Source: Dyella silvatica | GTDB lineage: Bacteria > Pseudomonadota > Gammaproteobacteria > Xanthomonadales > Rhodanobacteraceae | Length of the DNA: 64,000 bases | Direction of reading: 5' to 3' | NCBI RefSeq assembly: GCF_026283955.1 | Contig: NZ_JAPDPE010000010.1 | Location: 1-64,000 of the forward strand | Shown: in pieces, positions 34,301 to 42,244 of the stretch | How positions within the stretch are numbered: the first letter of the stretch is position 1 | Layout of the letters: the number at the start of each line of letters is the position of its first letter | Program-made: the position numbers and the translations under genes | Notes under the pieces: generated by a model | Databases searched by the model: none | Told to the model about the DNA's origin: nothing | Seen by the model: the letters and a program-made list of their open reading frames with translations, nothing else

Positions 34301-34782
34301 GCTACGGCATCATTGCGGTAGCCAACTTCGCCCAGCTTGCCGTGTCCGGCAATACGGTACGGCAGAACAGCACCGACACGACCCAGTCGGGAAGCTTCAG
34401 TGCCATTGCGGTCAACGATATCGAAAAAGGCGGCGAGATGTTGATTGCCGAAGGCAACATGCTCACCGGCAACAGTGTCATCCCGCTGGTAGATATCGGC
34501 CAGGGTGGCCATTGCGGGTTCACCGGCAACGTTTGTCAGCAAACCGGCACACCCGATACCGCCAACCCCGTCGTGCAAATCGCCTGCGATACCGCCATCG
34601 CCGGCAACAATCGCATCGTCAGTAGCAGCATACAGACTGGCCTGGCGATCACGGTGACCACGGTCTCGATCGACAAGCAAGAACCCGCCGCCACCGTGCT
34701 CGGCAACATCGTCAGTCGACGTATCACGCTCAACAACGACATGCTGAAAGCTCCGTGGGAACCTCTAAATCTGCTGGCGTAA
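31381..34782 (+). CDS. DUF6519 beta-helix protein, probable fibre or baseplate-peripheral component
   Basis: The 1133-residue protein begins AGDYSRIADGLHKHYAEVLM followed by QQGRVHLDSDWN, the conserved DUF6519 start. The rest of the N-terminal 450 residues are a beta-rich attachment region. From about residue 450 there are many short IxxNxI/NxI-type repeats of a right-handed parallel beta-helix, as in tail spikes and fibres. An Ala/Pro-rich insert near residue 585 (AAAPAPAPAAAAPAPV) interrupts the helix. No enzyme motif is evident. GGGAG precedes the ATG 32 bases after the previous stop. In eCIS loci DUF6519 proteins are baseplate-linked; target recognition is inference. Confidence 0.8.
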   Translation: MAGDYSRIADGLHKHYAEVLMQQGRVHLDSDWNGMAWLHARRWETQAADTFGPVAVPALTTPNGFKITATGAGTDLAIGAGRCYIDGIQAELFAGETVNGQAVTYLNQPFYPNPPAIAGNGLVYLDVWKREVSYIEDPGLLDIALGGVDTTTRMQTVWQVKLLPSTAAGGATLSCSTDLSGLLPPSAGQISTQAVAPVTPTDPCILPDQGGYRGIENRLYRVEIHTAGNLAAARWKWSRENASIVSRVTGISNAVSSCKLSVDRIGRDSVLRFNANDWVEITDDATELAGLPGTMAQVVGPPDETTLSITLDRALPASFNAADPNRHTRIIRWDQSQGVDSNGLLPISAGWMDLEDGVQVTLALDASIVNGQFNTADFWCFAARTADASVQTLSQTPPLGIRHHYAVLASYATSGGTVSINSDCRTLWPPANPSETGCGCTVCVDAKDHNAGTATIAMAVEQIRPTGGRICLGPGVFVLGATLLLQGLAAVTLSGQGPASVLLFAGDGPALQLDTDFGLRIEDLSVLAIATATSTGTAAAGATVGTPAVTPVVMGIQVINSAEVAIERCGIMAVSAAQANNAGAAAPAPAPAAAAPAPVNGIATELEYYAAPIYTASLANLFTPGGIAIAIDGFVLETSIRDNVLIADVGLGKASLLAGINTPTGGGLVNGAMQTTRDVLIAGDLDVLDNWMPCAMAAIAIIDINSDVALSAFLLETSLSANRIMACQTAGIGIEGIAMPGAAIRSERNHIDVQGGGIYCGTDGLIIADNVVTQADYSTSSSAIRSGYVTAQAAIHVGPIPGGKLPITEAHISRNHINAFAGAGVQITGNVLVSSVIDNSITEVTRVGIVVAGSGTPAEAIIRGNEVLAVLAPVSTGTSVVNVASSKVKLGDFAKEYVKPAGVQVTTVGSYLIGIEVVGVPTAMLQNNTVGLIGSLSTQPVSAAGIRLQRVQTATVSGNDISDIGMPGSLDQTCYGIIAVANFAQLAVSGNTVRQNSTDTTQSGSFSAIAVNDIEKGGEMLIAEGNMLTGNSVIPLVDIGQGGHCGFTGNVCQQTGTPDTANPVVQIACDTAIAGNNRIVSSSIQTGLAITVTTVSIDKQEPAATVLGNIVSRRITLNNDMLKAPWEPLNLLA

Positions 34783-34798
34783 ACCGGAAACCTATCTC

Positions 34799-35194
34799 AT
34801 GAACATCGTGCCATTGAGCAACGACGCCACGCTTGCCGACATCGCCGCGCGGGTCTATGCGCTAAAGCCCAAAGACAAGCGTCTCGCCGAAGCAAGCAAG
34901 GCGTTGGCCCTCGCCAACCCACACTTGTCCACCGATTTACGCAAGATGCCGGCGGGCACCCCGGTGGTGGTGCCCAGCCTGCCCGGCCTCAGCACAAACC
35001 TGAGCAATCAGATCGACCCCAAGCGCGATGCGGTGATGAACATACTTAATCAACTCGGCAAATCGGTGCAGCAGGCTTCCGCCGCCCAACTGGCCGGAAC
35101 CACACCCAGCGCCAGCAAAACCACCCCGCAGCGTGCCGCGGCGATCCAGGTTCTGCACACCGATATCGCGGCCTTTATCAAGCTGCACGCTTAG
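34799..35194 (+). CDS. Small LysM-like eCIS protein
   Basis: The 131-residue protein starts with a LysM-like sequence, SNDATLADIAARVYALKPKD to ANPHLSTDLRKMPAGTPVVV followed by P. The C-terminal half is helical, with a Gln/Ala/Thr-rich linker. It lies 17 bases after the DUF6519 gene and 20 bases before the first DUF4157 protein. LysM-like domains in eCIS usually mediate protein-protein contacts rather than peptidoglycan binding. It may be an adaptor or cargo chaperone for the DUF4157 proteins; this is inference. Confidence 0.65.
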   Translation: MNIVPLSNDATLADIAARVYALKPKDKRLAEASKALALANPHLSTDLRKMPAGTPVVVPSLPGLSTNLSNQIDPKRDAVMNILNQLGKSVQQASAAQLAGTTPSASKTTPQRAAAIQVLHTDIAAFIKLHA

Positions 35195-35213
35195 CTGCAC
35201 CAGAGGCCGTGAC

Positions 35214-38024
35214 ATGCAGCGCGCAACCCAAGCCATCACGCCGCAGGCAAGCTTGGCAAAGTCAGCAGGCAAGTCGCCTCGCCCGACGATGCGCGGCCCG
35301 ACCGTGCTTGGCGAAGAGCCTTCGCATACGCGCGCAACCGCCAGCGAATCTCGCACCAGGGCGGCGTTCAATCTAGGCACCATCGGCATCGTGCCTCCGC
35401 CGCCAACCGACCTCGCCACGCCGAGCCAATCACCGAGCACGTCCGGTTTGCTACAACGAAAATGCGCCTGCGGCGCCTCCAGCAGCGGCGGCGACTGCAG
35501 CGAATGCACCGAGAAAAAACGCGGTGAACTGCAACGTAAAGCCAGCGGCGCAGCCGAAAGCGCCGCATCAACGGTACCGGCGAGCGTGCATCGGGTATTG
35601 GAATCATCGGGGCAGCCGATGGCCGCACCGCTGCGCCATGACATGGATACGATGTTCAAACACGACTTCAGCCAGGTGCGCATTCACACCGATGCACAAG
35701 CCAATGCGTCAGCACGGGCGGTTGGCGCCCAAGCCTATACCGTGGGCCATCACGTGGCGTTTGCCAGCGGTGCTTACCAGCCGAACGATCGCGGCGGCCG
35801 CGGCGTACTCGCGCATGAGCTGACGCACGTGGTGCAACAGTCGGGCAGCAGCGCGTCGCTTAGTCCACTGACCATCGGCTCACCCACTTCCAGCGCGGAA
35901 CAAGAAGCCGAACAGGTGCGTGCCGCGGTGGATAGCGGCAACGCGCTACCGCCGGTGCGCCAGCACGCGGGCGCCGGTTTGCATCGCCTGCCGGGATCGC
36001 CAGCGGGCGGTTGTGGCCTCTGCTTTGACAATCTCGGTGACGTCGGCACCATGGCGCATACCTTGATCGAAGGCGCATTCCATCGTGAACGCCCACAGGT
36101 AGATACGGAAATCTCCTTGCATCTGCCTGGGATGCTGCCCAGCCCGACCGATGACAACGGGCGGCTCGATCTGGGCATGTTCAATATGGAACACGACACC
36201 GTCATCATCGGTGAGATCAAGCCCGCGAATCTTGGCGGTGTATTCGGCGGCGACCGCGATCTGCTGTGGTATTCCGGCGAACTGGAAAAGCAAGGCCTGC
36301 ATACGCAGCGGCTGACCATACCGCCGCCGTTCGCACCGATCCCCTTCCCCACCATGGCGCCCAAGGGTTGCCCGCAGCAACAAGAGCTCCGCGTCAACCC
36401 ACCGATTCTCGGCGTCTATACGTACTCGTGCATCCCCGACTTCAAAGAGCTCGTCGCCGAATGCGATTGCGAGGACGGGCCGCGCGACCGCATCCCCAAA
36501 CCGTTCCCAAAAACCGACGAGGTCAAGGAAAAAGAAGACAAGAAGGTCGATGACAAAGACAAAGACAAAGTGAAGGATGACGACAAGGAGAAAGACAAGG
36601 GCAAGGATAAAGAGAAGGACAAAGACAAAGGAAAGGATAAAGACAAACCGATCTTCGGCGACCCCGAACCCATTCCCATCCCCATCGCGGCGCGCGACCT
36701 GGCGTTGCTCGCGCTCATGGCAGCGGCCATGGCCTGGATGGGCAAGAGGATGGCCGGCAGGGCTGCCGCACCAGCCATGGTGCTTGCCGCCATCGTGCTG
36801 ATCAGCAATGGCGCAGAGGCCAGCATCGGCTTATCCGGTGACGATTACATCGATGCCTTGTGCAAACTATCCGCGCAAAAAGGCGCGCCAGTACCGGACG
36901 ATGTGCGCGATGCCATCAAGAAAGATCCGGCATTGCGAAAAATCATGGAAGATGCCTCCAAGTCAGGCAACACCAACGCGGCACAGCAAGCGCTGGGCAA
37001 CGAACTGACCCGGGTGATCGAAGCCAATCGCGACCAGTTCACCGATGAGGAACTGAAAGAGCTGCTCAAGGTGACCGATGAAAACAGCACGGTGATTCCC
37101 AACGGCAAGATCACCGTCGAAGCTTTGAAAAAATCGCTGGAGGCACGCCAAAAAGCTGCGCCGGGAGCCGGTGCCGACAAAAAAGACGACAGTGGTGACA
37201 AGAAAGGCCCGGACGATGCGCCGCCCACGCAAACTGGCGACACCGGACCGCCGTTGCCGGCGCCCGCGCAACGACTGTTCGATGCTGTTACCAAAGGCAG
37301 CACCGGGCCCAAGCCGACCCCGGCCGATTTGCAGCGCTTGCGCGCCATCATTGCTGCCGCCAATCCACCGTTGAGCGACGACGATGTCACCGCATTGATG
37401 CAGCAATTGCAAGCGACCGAAGGCAAAACCATCGATGAAATATTGGCATCGATTCAAAACGCACTGGCCAAACGCAAAGGAGCTGGCACCGGCGATGGCC
37501 AGGATGGAGGCAAACCCACCGACCCCGCTGCTGACAAAGACAAAAAAGCCGCCGACGGTGGCGACACCAAGAAGACCGACGACGCGAAGAAAGCCCCCGA
37601 CAGCGACGCGGCGAAGACGCCTGATCCAGCCAAGTCGGATAAGCCCGGGGCCGCCGCTACCCAAGATGCGGTGAGCAAAGCCCCCGACCCGAAGGGCAAG
37701 CCAGATCAGAAACTCGCCGACGTTCTGGAGAAAAAATTCGGTGGCACCCCCGCCGGTGAAACCGATATTTATCCGACCAACAAAGACCTGGTCTTTGTCG
37801 ATGGGCAAAGTTTCACCGGCTTCATTGTCGGTCGCGACGACAAGAGCCTCATGTTGTTCGCCGGCAGTGGCTCTGTGACAGCGCGACGCTCCGGCAGCGA
37901 CTGGATGCTTGAAGTATCGGCAGGTATCGAGCTGCGCACCGCCCGTGGCGTTTTTGGCACGACCAAGAAATTCACGGTGAAGGCAATTCCGGGGGCGGGC
38001 CAAGGCCCACCCAAGCCACCTTAG
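35214..38024 (+). CDS. DUF4157 (eCIS core) protein with putative PD-(D/E)XK nuclease-like domain; candidate cargo
   Basis: The 936-residue protein has the usual DUF4157 entry sequence: RKCACGASSSGGDCSEC and a Cys-rich loop near 83-99, then HDFSQVRIHTDAQANASARA and LAHELTHVVQQ with a zincin HExxH at 201-205. Residues about 265-400 contain GTMAHTLIEGAFH, RLDLGMFN (D319) and VIIGEIKPAN (E334, K336), followed by DLLWYSGELEKQ; the D...ExK spacing suggests a restriction-endonuclease fold. A strongly Lys/Asp-rich linker (about 437-480) is followed by two hydrophobic helices (495-540), a mainly helical region and a C-terminal beta domain (about 837-930). The ATG at 35214 has AGAGG seven bases upstream; the frame is open back to 35133 inside the previous gene. 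DUF4157 proteins are eCIS-associated and often toxins. A tape-measure-like role for the helical part is an alternative. Confidence 0.75.
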   Translation: MQRATQAITPQASLAKSAGKSPRPTMRGPTVLGEEPSHTRATASESRTRAAFNLGTIGIVPPPPTDLATPSQSPSTSGLLQRKCACGASSSGGDCSECTEKKRGELQRKASGAAESAASTVPASVHRVLESSGQPMAAPLRHDMDTMFKHDFSQVRIHTDAQANASARAVGAQAYTVGHHVAFASGAYQPNDRGGRGVLAHELTHVVQQSGSSASLSPLTIGSPTSSAEQEAEQVRAAVDSGNALPPVRQHAGAGLHRLPGSPAGGCGLCFDNLGDVGTMAHTLIEGAFHRERPQVDTEISLHLPGMLPSPTDDNGRLDLGMFNMEHDTVIIGEIKPANLGGVFGGDRDLLWYSGELEKQGLHTQRLTIPPPFAPIPFPTMAPKGCPQQQELRVNPPILGVYTYSCIPDFKELVAECDCEDGPRDRIPKPFPKTDEVKEKEDKKVDDKDKDKVKDDDKEKDKGKDKEKDKDKGKDKDKPIFGDPEPIPIPIAARDLALLALMAAAMAWMGKRMAGRAAAPAMVLAAIVLISNGAEASIGLSGDDYIDALCKLSAQKGAPVPDDVRDAIKKDPALRKIMEDASKSGNTNAAQQALGNELTRVIEANRDQFTDEELKELLKVTDENSTVIPNGKITVEALKKSLEARQKAAPGAGADKKDDSGDKKGPDDAPPTQTGDTGPPLPAPAQRLFDAVTKGSTGPKPTPADLQRLRAIIAAANPPLSDDDVTALMQQLQATEGKTIDEILASIQNALAKRKGAGTGDGQDGGKPTDPAADKDKKAADGGDTKKTDDAKKAPDSDAAKTPDPAKSDKPGAAATQDAVSKAPDPKGKPDQKLADVLEKKFGGTPAGETDIYPTNKDLVFVDGQSFTGFIVGRDDKSLMLFAGSGSVTARRSGSDWMLEVSAGIELRTARGVFGTTKKFTVKAIPGAGQGPPKPP

Positions 38025-38097
38025 CGGCAAACGACCCAGTGCAACCTGCCGACGCGATGCCGTGATCAAACCGCGCGAATAATCGAGGAGTGCCCAG

Positions 38098-39705
38098 GTG
38101 AGTCGCACATCGCAGCCCCCGGCAAACAAGCTCGCTGGCGACATCGATTCATTGGCGAAGCAGCCAGCTAAACCGCTGCCTCGACGCGATGTGGCCGCCC
38201 GTGCTGGCCCAACCGCACATTTCGATCTGGGCGCGATCGCGGTCAACCCGCCACCATCTGAAGCTGCAGGCAGCCCCTCTTCCGGGCAGGCGCTGGATGC
38301 ATCCACGCGTGCCTTTTTTGAACCGCGGCTAGGCCAGGATTTCAGTCAGGTACGCATCCACACTGAAACCGCTACCTCGGTGGATCGTCAGGGCGCTCGC
38401 GCGCTCACTCGTGGCGAACACATTTTCTTCGGCAGCAAGCAGTTTTCACCCGAGACACTCGCTGGACGCCATCTGCTTGCACATGAGTTGACCCATGTCG
38501 CACAGCAACACGCCAGTGCATGCGTTGCCACTGAACCTACCGGCGACATGCAACACAACGCCGCCGAGCACGAAGCATCGCAGGCCGCGGCTACCTTGTT
38601 GACTGGACGACCGGCACGGGCAAGTACGGCCATCGCCGCCGGCACCGTGCAACTCAGCCCGATCAGCGATCAAGTCGACGACTCGCTGAGCAAGGGCAAT
38701 AAGGATCACGTCTTTGACGTGCTGCGCGCGCAGGGCCCGCTCAAGCCCGACCCTGACTTGAATGCCGTGCTGGATAAAACCTTTGGCCCGAATACCGACC
38801 CAGCCACCATTACCGACAATCGCTGGCTAGCTGACCAGATTATTCAATTTGGCCCCGAACCCCATTGGTCCAATGCTGCGTTACTGGAACGTGAAAAGCG
38901 TGCACATGGACATCACTGGGGCAAGGAGGCGGGAAATATCGAAGGCAAGTTCGATGTAGGTGCGAACAGGCAAACGATTAGCGCGTTCTACTTTCCGGGT
39001 ACCAGCGATAAACGGGCGATGATTATCGGCGGGGTACATGGCGATGAAACGGCCGGTGTCGATGTGGTCAACCGCCTGCTGGCGCAGATGACCGCTGCGG
39101 GTGCGGCCACTCCGTTCTACTCCGTCATCATCGTGCCCAAGCTGTTTGCCGATAATGTCGACGCCAAACGCCGTAAAACACCAGGCGAGGCCGACCCCAA
39201 TCGACAGATGCCTAAGCTTGGCCAAGCGGTCGATCCCAGCAAGAATCAAGACTCCGAAGGCCGCCAGATCGAACCCGAAAATCTGTTGCTGCTCGACCTG
39301 ATCGAACGCTTCAAACCCGAACGCATCGCCAGCGTTCATGGCCATGGCAAGAAAGGGCCCGGTGCAGCCAGCATCACCTCCGATCCTCGTCCGGGCGAAG
39401 AAGCCGGCGATAACGCCCTGGCCTTGAAGATGGCGCACAAAGCCAAGGGTCTTGGCGCACGGCTGCCAGGCAATAAACTCGATACCAAGAAAGAAAGCGC
39501 CACCTACCCCACCGACAAGTCGCCGCACGAAAAAGGTGTCAGCTTCGGCAACTATGCCTCGCATGCCACCACATCGCGACCGGCGATGAATGCCATCCTG
39601 ATCGAAACGCTAGGCAAACCAGTCGGAAAATTGACCCAGCAGCGAACGGTAGAACTCGAAGCATTAGCCAGCGTGCTTGATGATATTTTCCTCGGGCCAC
39701 CTTGA
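38098..39705 (+). CDS. DUF4157-M14 zinc peptidase/amidase fusion, candidate eCIS effector
   Basis: The 535-residue protein starts at GTG 38098 with GAGG upstream. Residues about 70-150 are a DUF4157 domain: GQDFSQVRIHTETATSVDRQ and LLAHELTHVAQQH with HELTH at 129-133. Residues about 290-510 look like an M14/AspA-type zinc hydrolase: IIGGVHGDETAG supplies HxxE (H314, E317), PNRQMP the substrate-binding Asn/Arg pair (N368, R369), SVHGHG a third metal histidine (H414) and AILIETLGK the catalytic glutamate (E503). This family includes carboxypeptidases and murein peptide amidases. There is no signal peptide. It is the last gene of the eCIS operon, the usual cargo position. Substrate and toxicity are inference; no immunity gene is visible nearby. 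Confidence 0.82.
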   Translation: MSRTSQPPANKLAGDIDSLAKQPAKPLPRRDVAARAGPTAHFDLGAIAVNPPPSEAAGSPSSGQALDASTRAFFEPRLGQDFSQVRIHTETATSVDRQGARALTRGEHIFFGSKQFSPETLAGRHLLAHELTHVAQQHASACVATEPTGDMQHNAAEHEASQAAATLLTGRPARASTAIAAGTVQLSPISDQVDDSLSKGNKDHVFDVLRAQGPLKPDPDLNAVLDKTFGPNTDPATITDNRWLADQIIQFGPEPHWSNAALLEREKRAHGHHWGKEAGNIEGKFDVGANRQTISAFYFPGTSDKRAMIIGGVHGDETAGVDVVNRLLAQMTAAGAATPFYSVIIVPKLFADNVDAKRRKTPGEADPNRQMPKLGQAVDPSKNQDSEGRQIEPENLLLLDLIERFKPERIASVHGHGKKGPGAASITSDPRPGEEAGDNALALKMAHKAKGLGARLPGNKLDTKKESATYPTDKSPHEKGVSFGNYASHATTSRPAMNAILIETLGKPVGKLTQQRTVELEALASVLDDIFLGPP

Positions 39706-39792
39706 TGTGAATGCGGATGTGATCGAGACCACTGGCGGCCCCTGCGCTGGGGTGAGGGCGAACCCCGACAACCGCCCCCCGAACACGAAAAC

Positions 39793-40859
39793 CTATCTAG
39801 CGCGAAGCTCACCCTGCCCGCCCTCATCCTGCTGCGGCAAGGGTGAAGCAGAAGATTCACCCAGCGCGCTTTTCCAATCTTCAATGAAATTGCGCCGCTT
39901 CCATCGATCCAGATAGACCAGCAGGCCGGGGCCCAGGCGGATCGGTCGCATCGGTCCACTGGCGCTGCTGTCGAGCGCAAAATCAAGTGCTGGCCGGGGT
40001 AGATCTTTGCGTATGGGCAAAATGCCGCCTTCTCGCGCCAGCACACTTTGCCCGCGGATAGACAGTAGATAGTCGACGAAATGCGCGGCCTCGCCGGGGT
40101 GTGCTGCGGTTTTCGGGATCAGCACGGTGCGGGTGATCACCAAGGTGTAATCCTCCAACAGCACCATCGCCAGCGGTGCGCCGCGGGCGATGCGTGCATG
40201 GACATACGAGCCGAGCAGGTTGTAGCCGATCAACAATTCGCCGCTTTCCATGCCATATTGCCCATGCGGGAATCTTGAGTAGCCAGCAGATAGCCCAGAC
40301 CGCTAGTGATCGCATCATAGGTGCCGATCTTCCCTTTTAAGGGCTCGCTGGGATCCAGCAGCATGTTCAGCAGCGCCTTGTGTGTATGCGGTACTTGCGC
40401 GGCAGGCAGCCGGCGGGTGTCGTAGACCAGCACGATAGGTTCATAGCTGAAACCGAAAATCTGCTTGCGCCATTGCGCCCAGCCGGGCAGCGCTTTGCTC
40501 TGATCAGTGACATGGGTTTGCGCGTAGCCGTCATTGACCAGTTTGGTTTGTAGATCCATAGCGCTGCTGATCAATAGGTCCGGGCTATTCGTTGCCATGC
40601 GGCCGGCAAGAAAATCTGCGTACAGTTTTTGCGAGTCGTATTCCTGATAGCGGATCGTGGTGCTCGGATTGAGCTTGATGTAATCCTCGATCAAGCCAGC
40701 AAACCTATCTGTGTTGGTAGAGCTGTAGATGTTCAACGTGATCCCACCGGGTTGTCGCGCCGGATAAACGGTGAGCGGTCTGTTGGCCGCCTGCAATGAC
40801 AGGCTTGAGCAGCCAAGGCATAGCGAGACCAGCCAGTGTTTCAGCGCGATACGGCTCAT
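39793..40859 (-). pseudogene. Decayed ABC-type periplasmic solute-binding protein
   Basis: Two overlapping reverse frames (40859-40230 and 40251-39793) together make a Fe(III)/FbpA-like extracellular solute-binding protein. The first has a signal peptide (WLVSLCLGCSSLSLQA) and ligand-protein sequence up to YLLATQDSRMGN. The second resumes with MESGELLIGYNLLGSYVHAR and continues to a family-typical C-terminus. The frame changes near 40240 and, compared with what I know of the family, about 30 residues seem to be missing there, so a deletion with frameshift is likely. The ATG overlaps the sensor-kinase stop (ATGA), showing that it was the third gene of the two-component operon. Such proteins can feed ligand state to TctE-type kinases. 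Confidence 0.75.
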
Positions 40860-42244
40860 GTGGCGGGCGCCTTGGGGATGTCCAGAATGACCCGCAGGCC
40901 GCCTTTGCGGCGATTCTCCAGCGAGATGCTGCCGCCGTGACTGAGGATCGCCCGCCGCGCAATCGCCAGCCCCAGGCCCGCGCCGCTGACGGTTGCAGCG
41001 CTGCCGCGCTGGAAGCGTTCAAACACACTGCCGGCATCCGCCGCTGTAATGCCGGGCCCGTGATCGGCGATCTCCACGCGCCAGCATGCGGCGTAGGAGT
41101 CGAGCGCGAGACGCAGCGGGCCGCGCTCGTGCGCACCGTGTTTCAGGGCGTTGTCGATGAGATTTTTAATTGCCTCACGCAACATCAGGGCATCGCCGCG
41201 CATGGGCGCGGGCGCATCAAGCCCATGCAGCTCCAGGCTTGGCCGCGGTTCGCGCTGAGGCACGCTTGCGTACAAGGCCTGACGGATGATCTCGGCCAGG
41301 TCGAGCGGCTCGAAGCGGCGCAAATGGTCGCGATGGCTGACGCTTGCATCGCTCAACAATTGATTGGTCAGGCGGGTCAGTGTTTCGGCATTGCGTTCGA
41401 TCGCCAACAGACTCAGGTGCTGTTCGGCCGGATCGCTCTCGTCCACGGCGACTTGCGCCTGCGCGCGCAAAGCCGCCAGCGGCGTGCGCAATTGATGCGC
41501 GGCTTCACCGATAAAGGCACGCAAGGTATCGAGGTTTTCCGCCAGCCGGATCATGAAGCGATTCAGCGCGTGAACCAGCTGCAACATTTCCTTTGGCACC
41601 GGTCCTTGCAACGGGCTTAGATCGGAAGGTTCGCGCGTACGCAGATCGTGTTCCAGCCGGCCGATGGGCCGCCATGCCCGATGGACCGCCAACCAGCCCA
41701 GCAACAAGGCCGATACGGTGAGCAAGGCAATCGCCAATGTTGCCCGCCAAACGATGTCGTCGGCCAGGGCATCGCGGGCCAGGCTGGTTTGCGCCACCTG
41801 TACACGAGCCCAGCCGTGTTTGCTGCGGTCGGCCGACCAGCGTTCGAGGCTGATCACACGCACGCGCTCACCGCTATACATCGCATCGTAAAAGACTTGC
41901 GAAGCCGTGCCCGAGGGCGGCCCTGGCAGATCGTCGTAGCCACTCAGGGTGCGGCCGTCGGAGGTTACGATGCGGTAGAACACGCGGTCGTCCGGCGCCA
42001 TCGCGAGCAAGTCGAGCGCGGCGTAGGGCAGATCCATTTTCCACTGGCCGCGATCCAACGTAACGCCGTCGGCAATGGACAGTGCGGAAGCCGCCAGCAA
42101 ATGGTCATAGGCGGTATTGGCTGCACTTCGACCATAGCGCTGGGCCACAACAAACAAGGCGATCATGCCGAGTAGAAACAACGCGCCGAGATAAGTCATC
42201 AGCTTGCGCCGGATCGAACCACGCACCTGCAACGGGCTATCCAT
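40856..42244 (-). CDS. tctE: TctE-like sensor histidine kinase
   Basis: The 462-residue kinase has an N-terminal membrane helix (LGALFLLGMIALFVVAQRYG), a periplasmic sensor domain of the 2CSK_N/TctE type (about 40-165), a second helix (LAIALLTVSALLLGWLAVHR) and a HAMP-like linker. The H-box AHQLRTPLAALRAQ follows with H250, then NLIDNALKHG, DHGPGI and GAGLGLAIARR. It senses a ligand, in characterised relatives tricarboxylates, and phosphorylates the adjacent response regulator. It overlaps the regulator gene by eight bases and the decayed binding protein by four. The tct name rests on domain type and on the adjacent citrate transporter. Confidence 0.82.
   Translation of the reverse strand: MDSPLQVRGSIRRKLMTYLGALFLLGMIALFVVAQRYGRSAANTAYDHLLAASALSIADGVTLDRGQWKMDLPYAALDLLAMAPDDRVFYRIVTSDGRTLSGYDDLPGPPSGTASQVFYDAMYSGERVRVISLERWSADRSKHGWARVQVAQTSLARDALADDIVWRATLAIALLTVSALLLGWLAVHRAWRPIGRLEHDLRTREPSDLSPLQGPVPKEMLQLVHALNRFMIRLAENLDTLRAFIGEAAHQLRTPLAALRAQAQVAVDESDPAEQHLSLLAIERNAETLTRLTNQLLSDASVSHRDHLRRFEPLDLAEIIRQALYASVPQREPRPSLELHGLDAPAPMRGDALMLREAIKNLIDNALKHGAHERGPLRLALDSYAACWRVEIADHGPGITAADAGSVFERFQRGSAATVSGAGLGLAIARRAILSHGGSISLENRRKGGLRVILDIPKAPAT

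Noticed and set aside
12617-34782. Type VI secretion system
   Set aside because: There is no membrane complex (TssJ, TssL, TssM), no ClpV, and only one sheath gene rather than a TssB/TssC pair; DUF4255, DUF4157 and DUF6519 genes are eCIS markers.
36963-38306. 447-codon reverse frame across the end of one DUF4157 gene and the start of the next
   Set aside because: It opposes two coding regions with recognisable domains and contains only low-complexity Gly/Val/Phe sequence.
4171-39705. Prophage
   Set aside because: Only tail-type genes occur; no capsid, portal, terminase, integrase, replication or lysis genes and no attachment-site repeat were seen.
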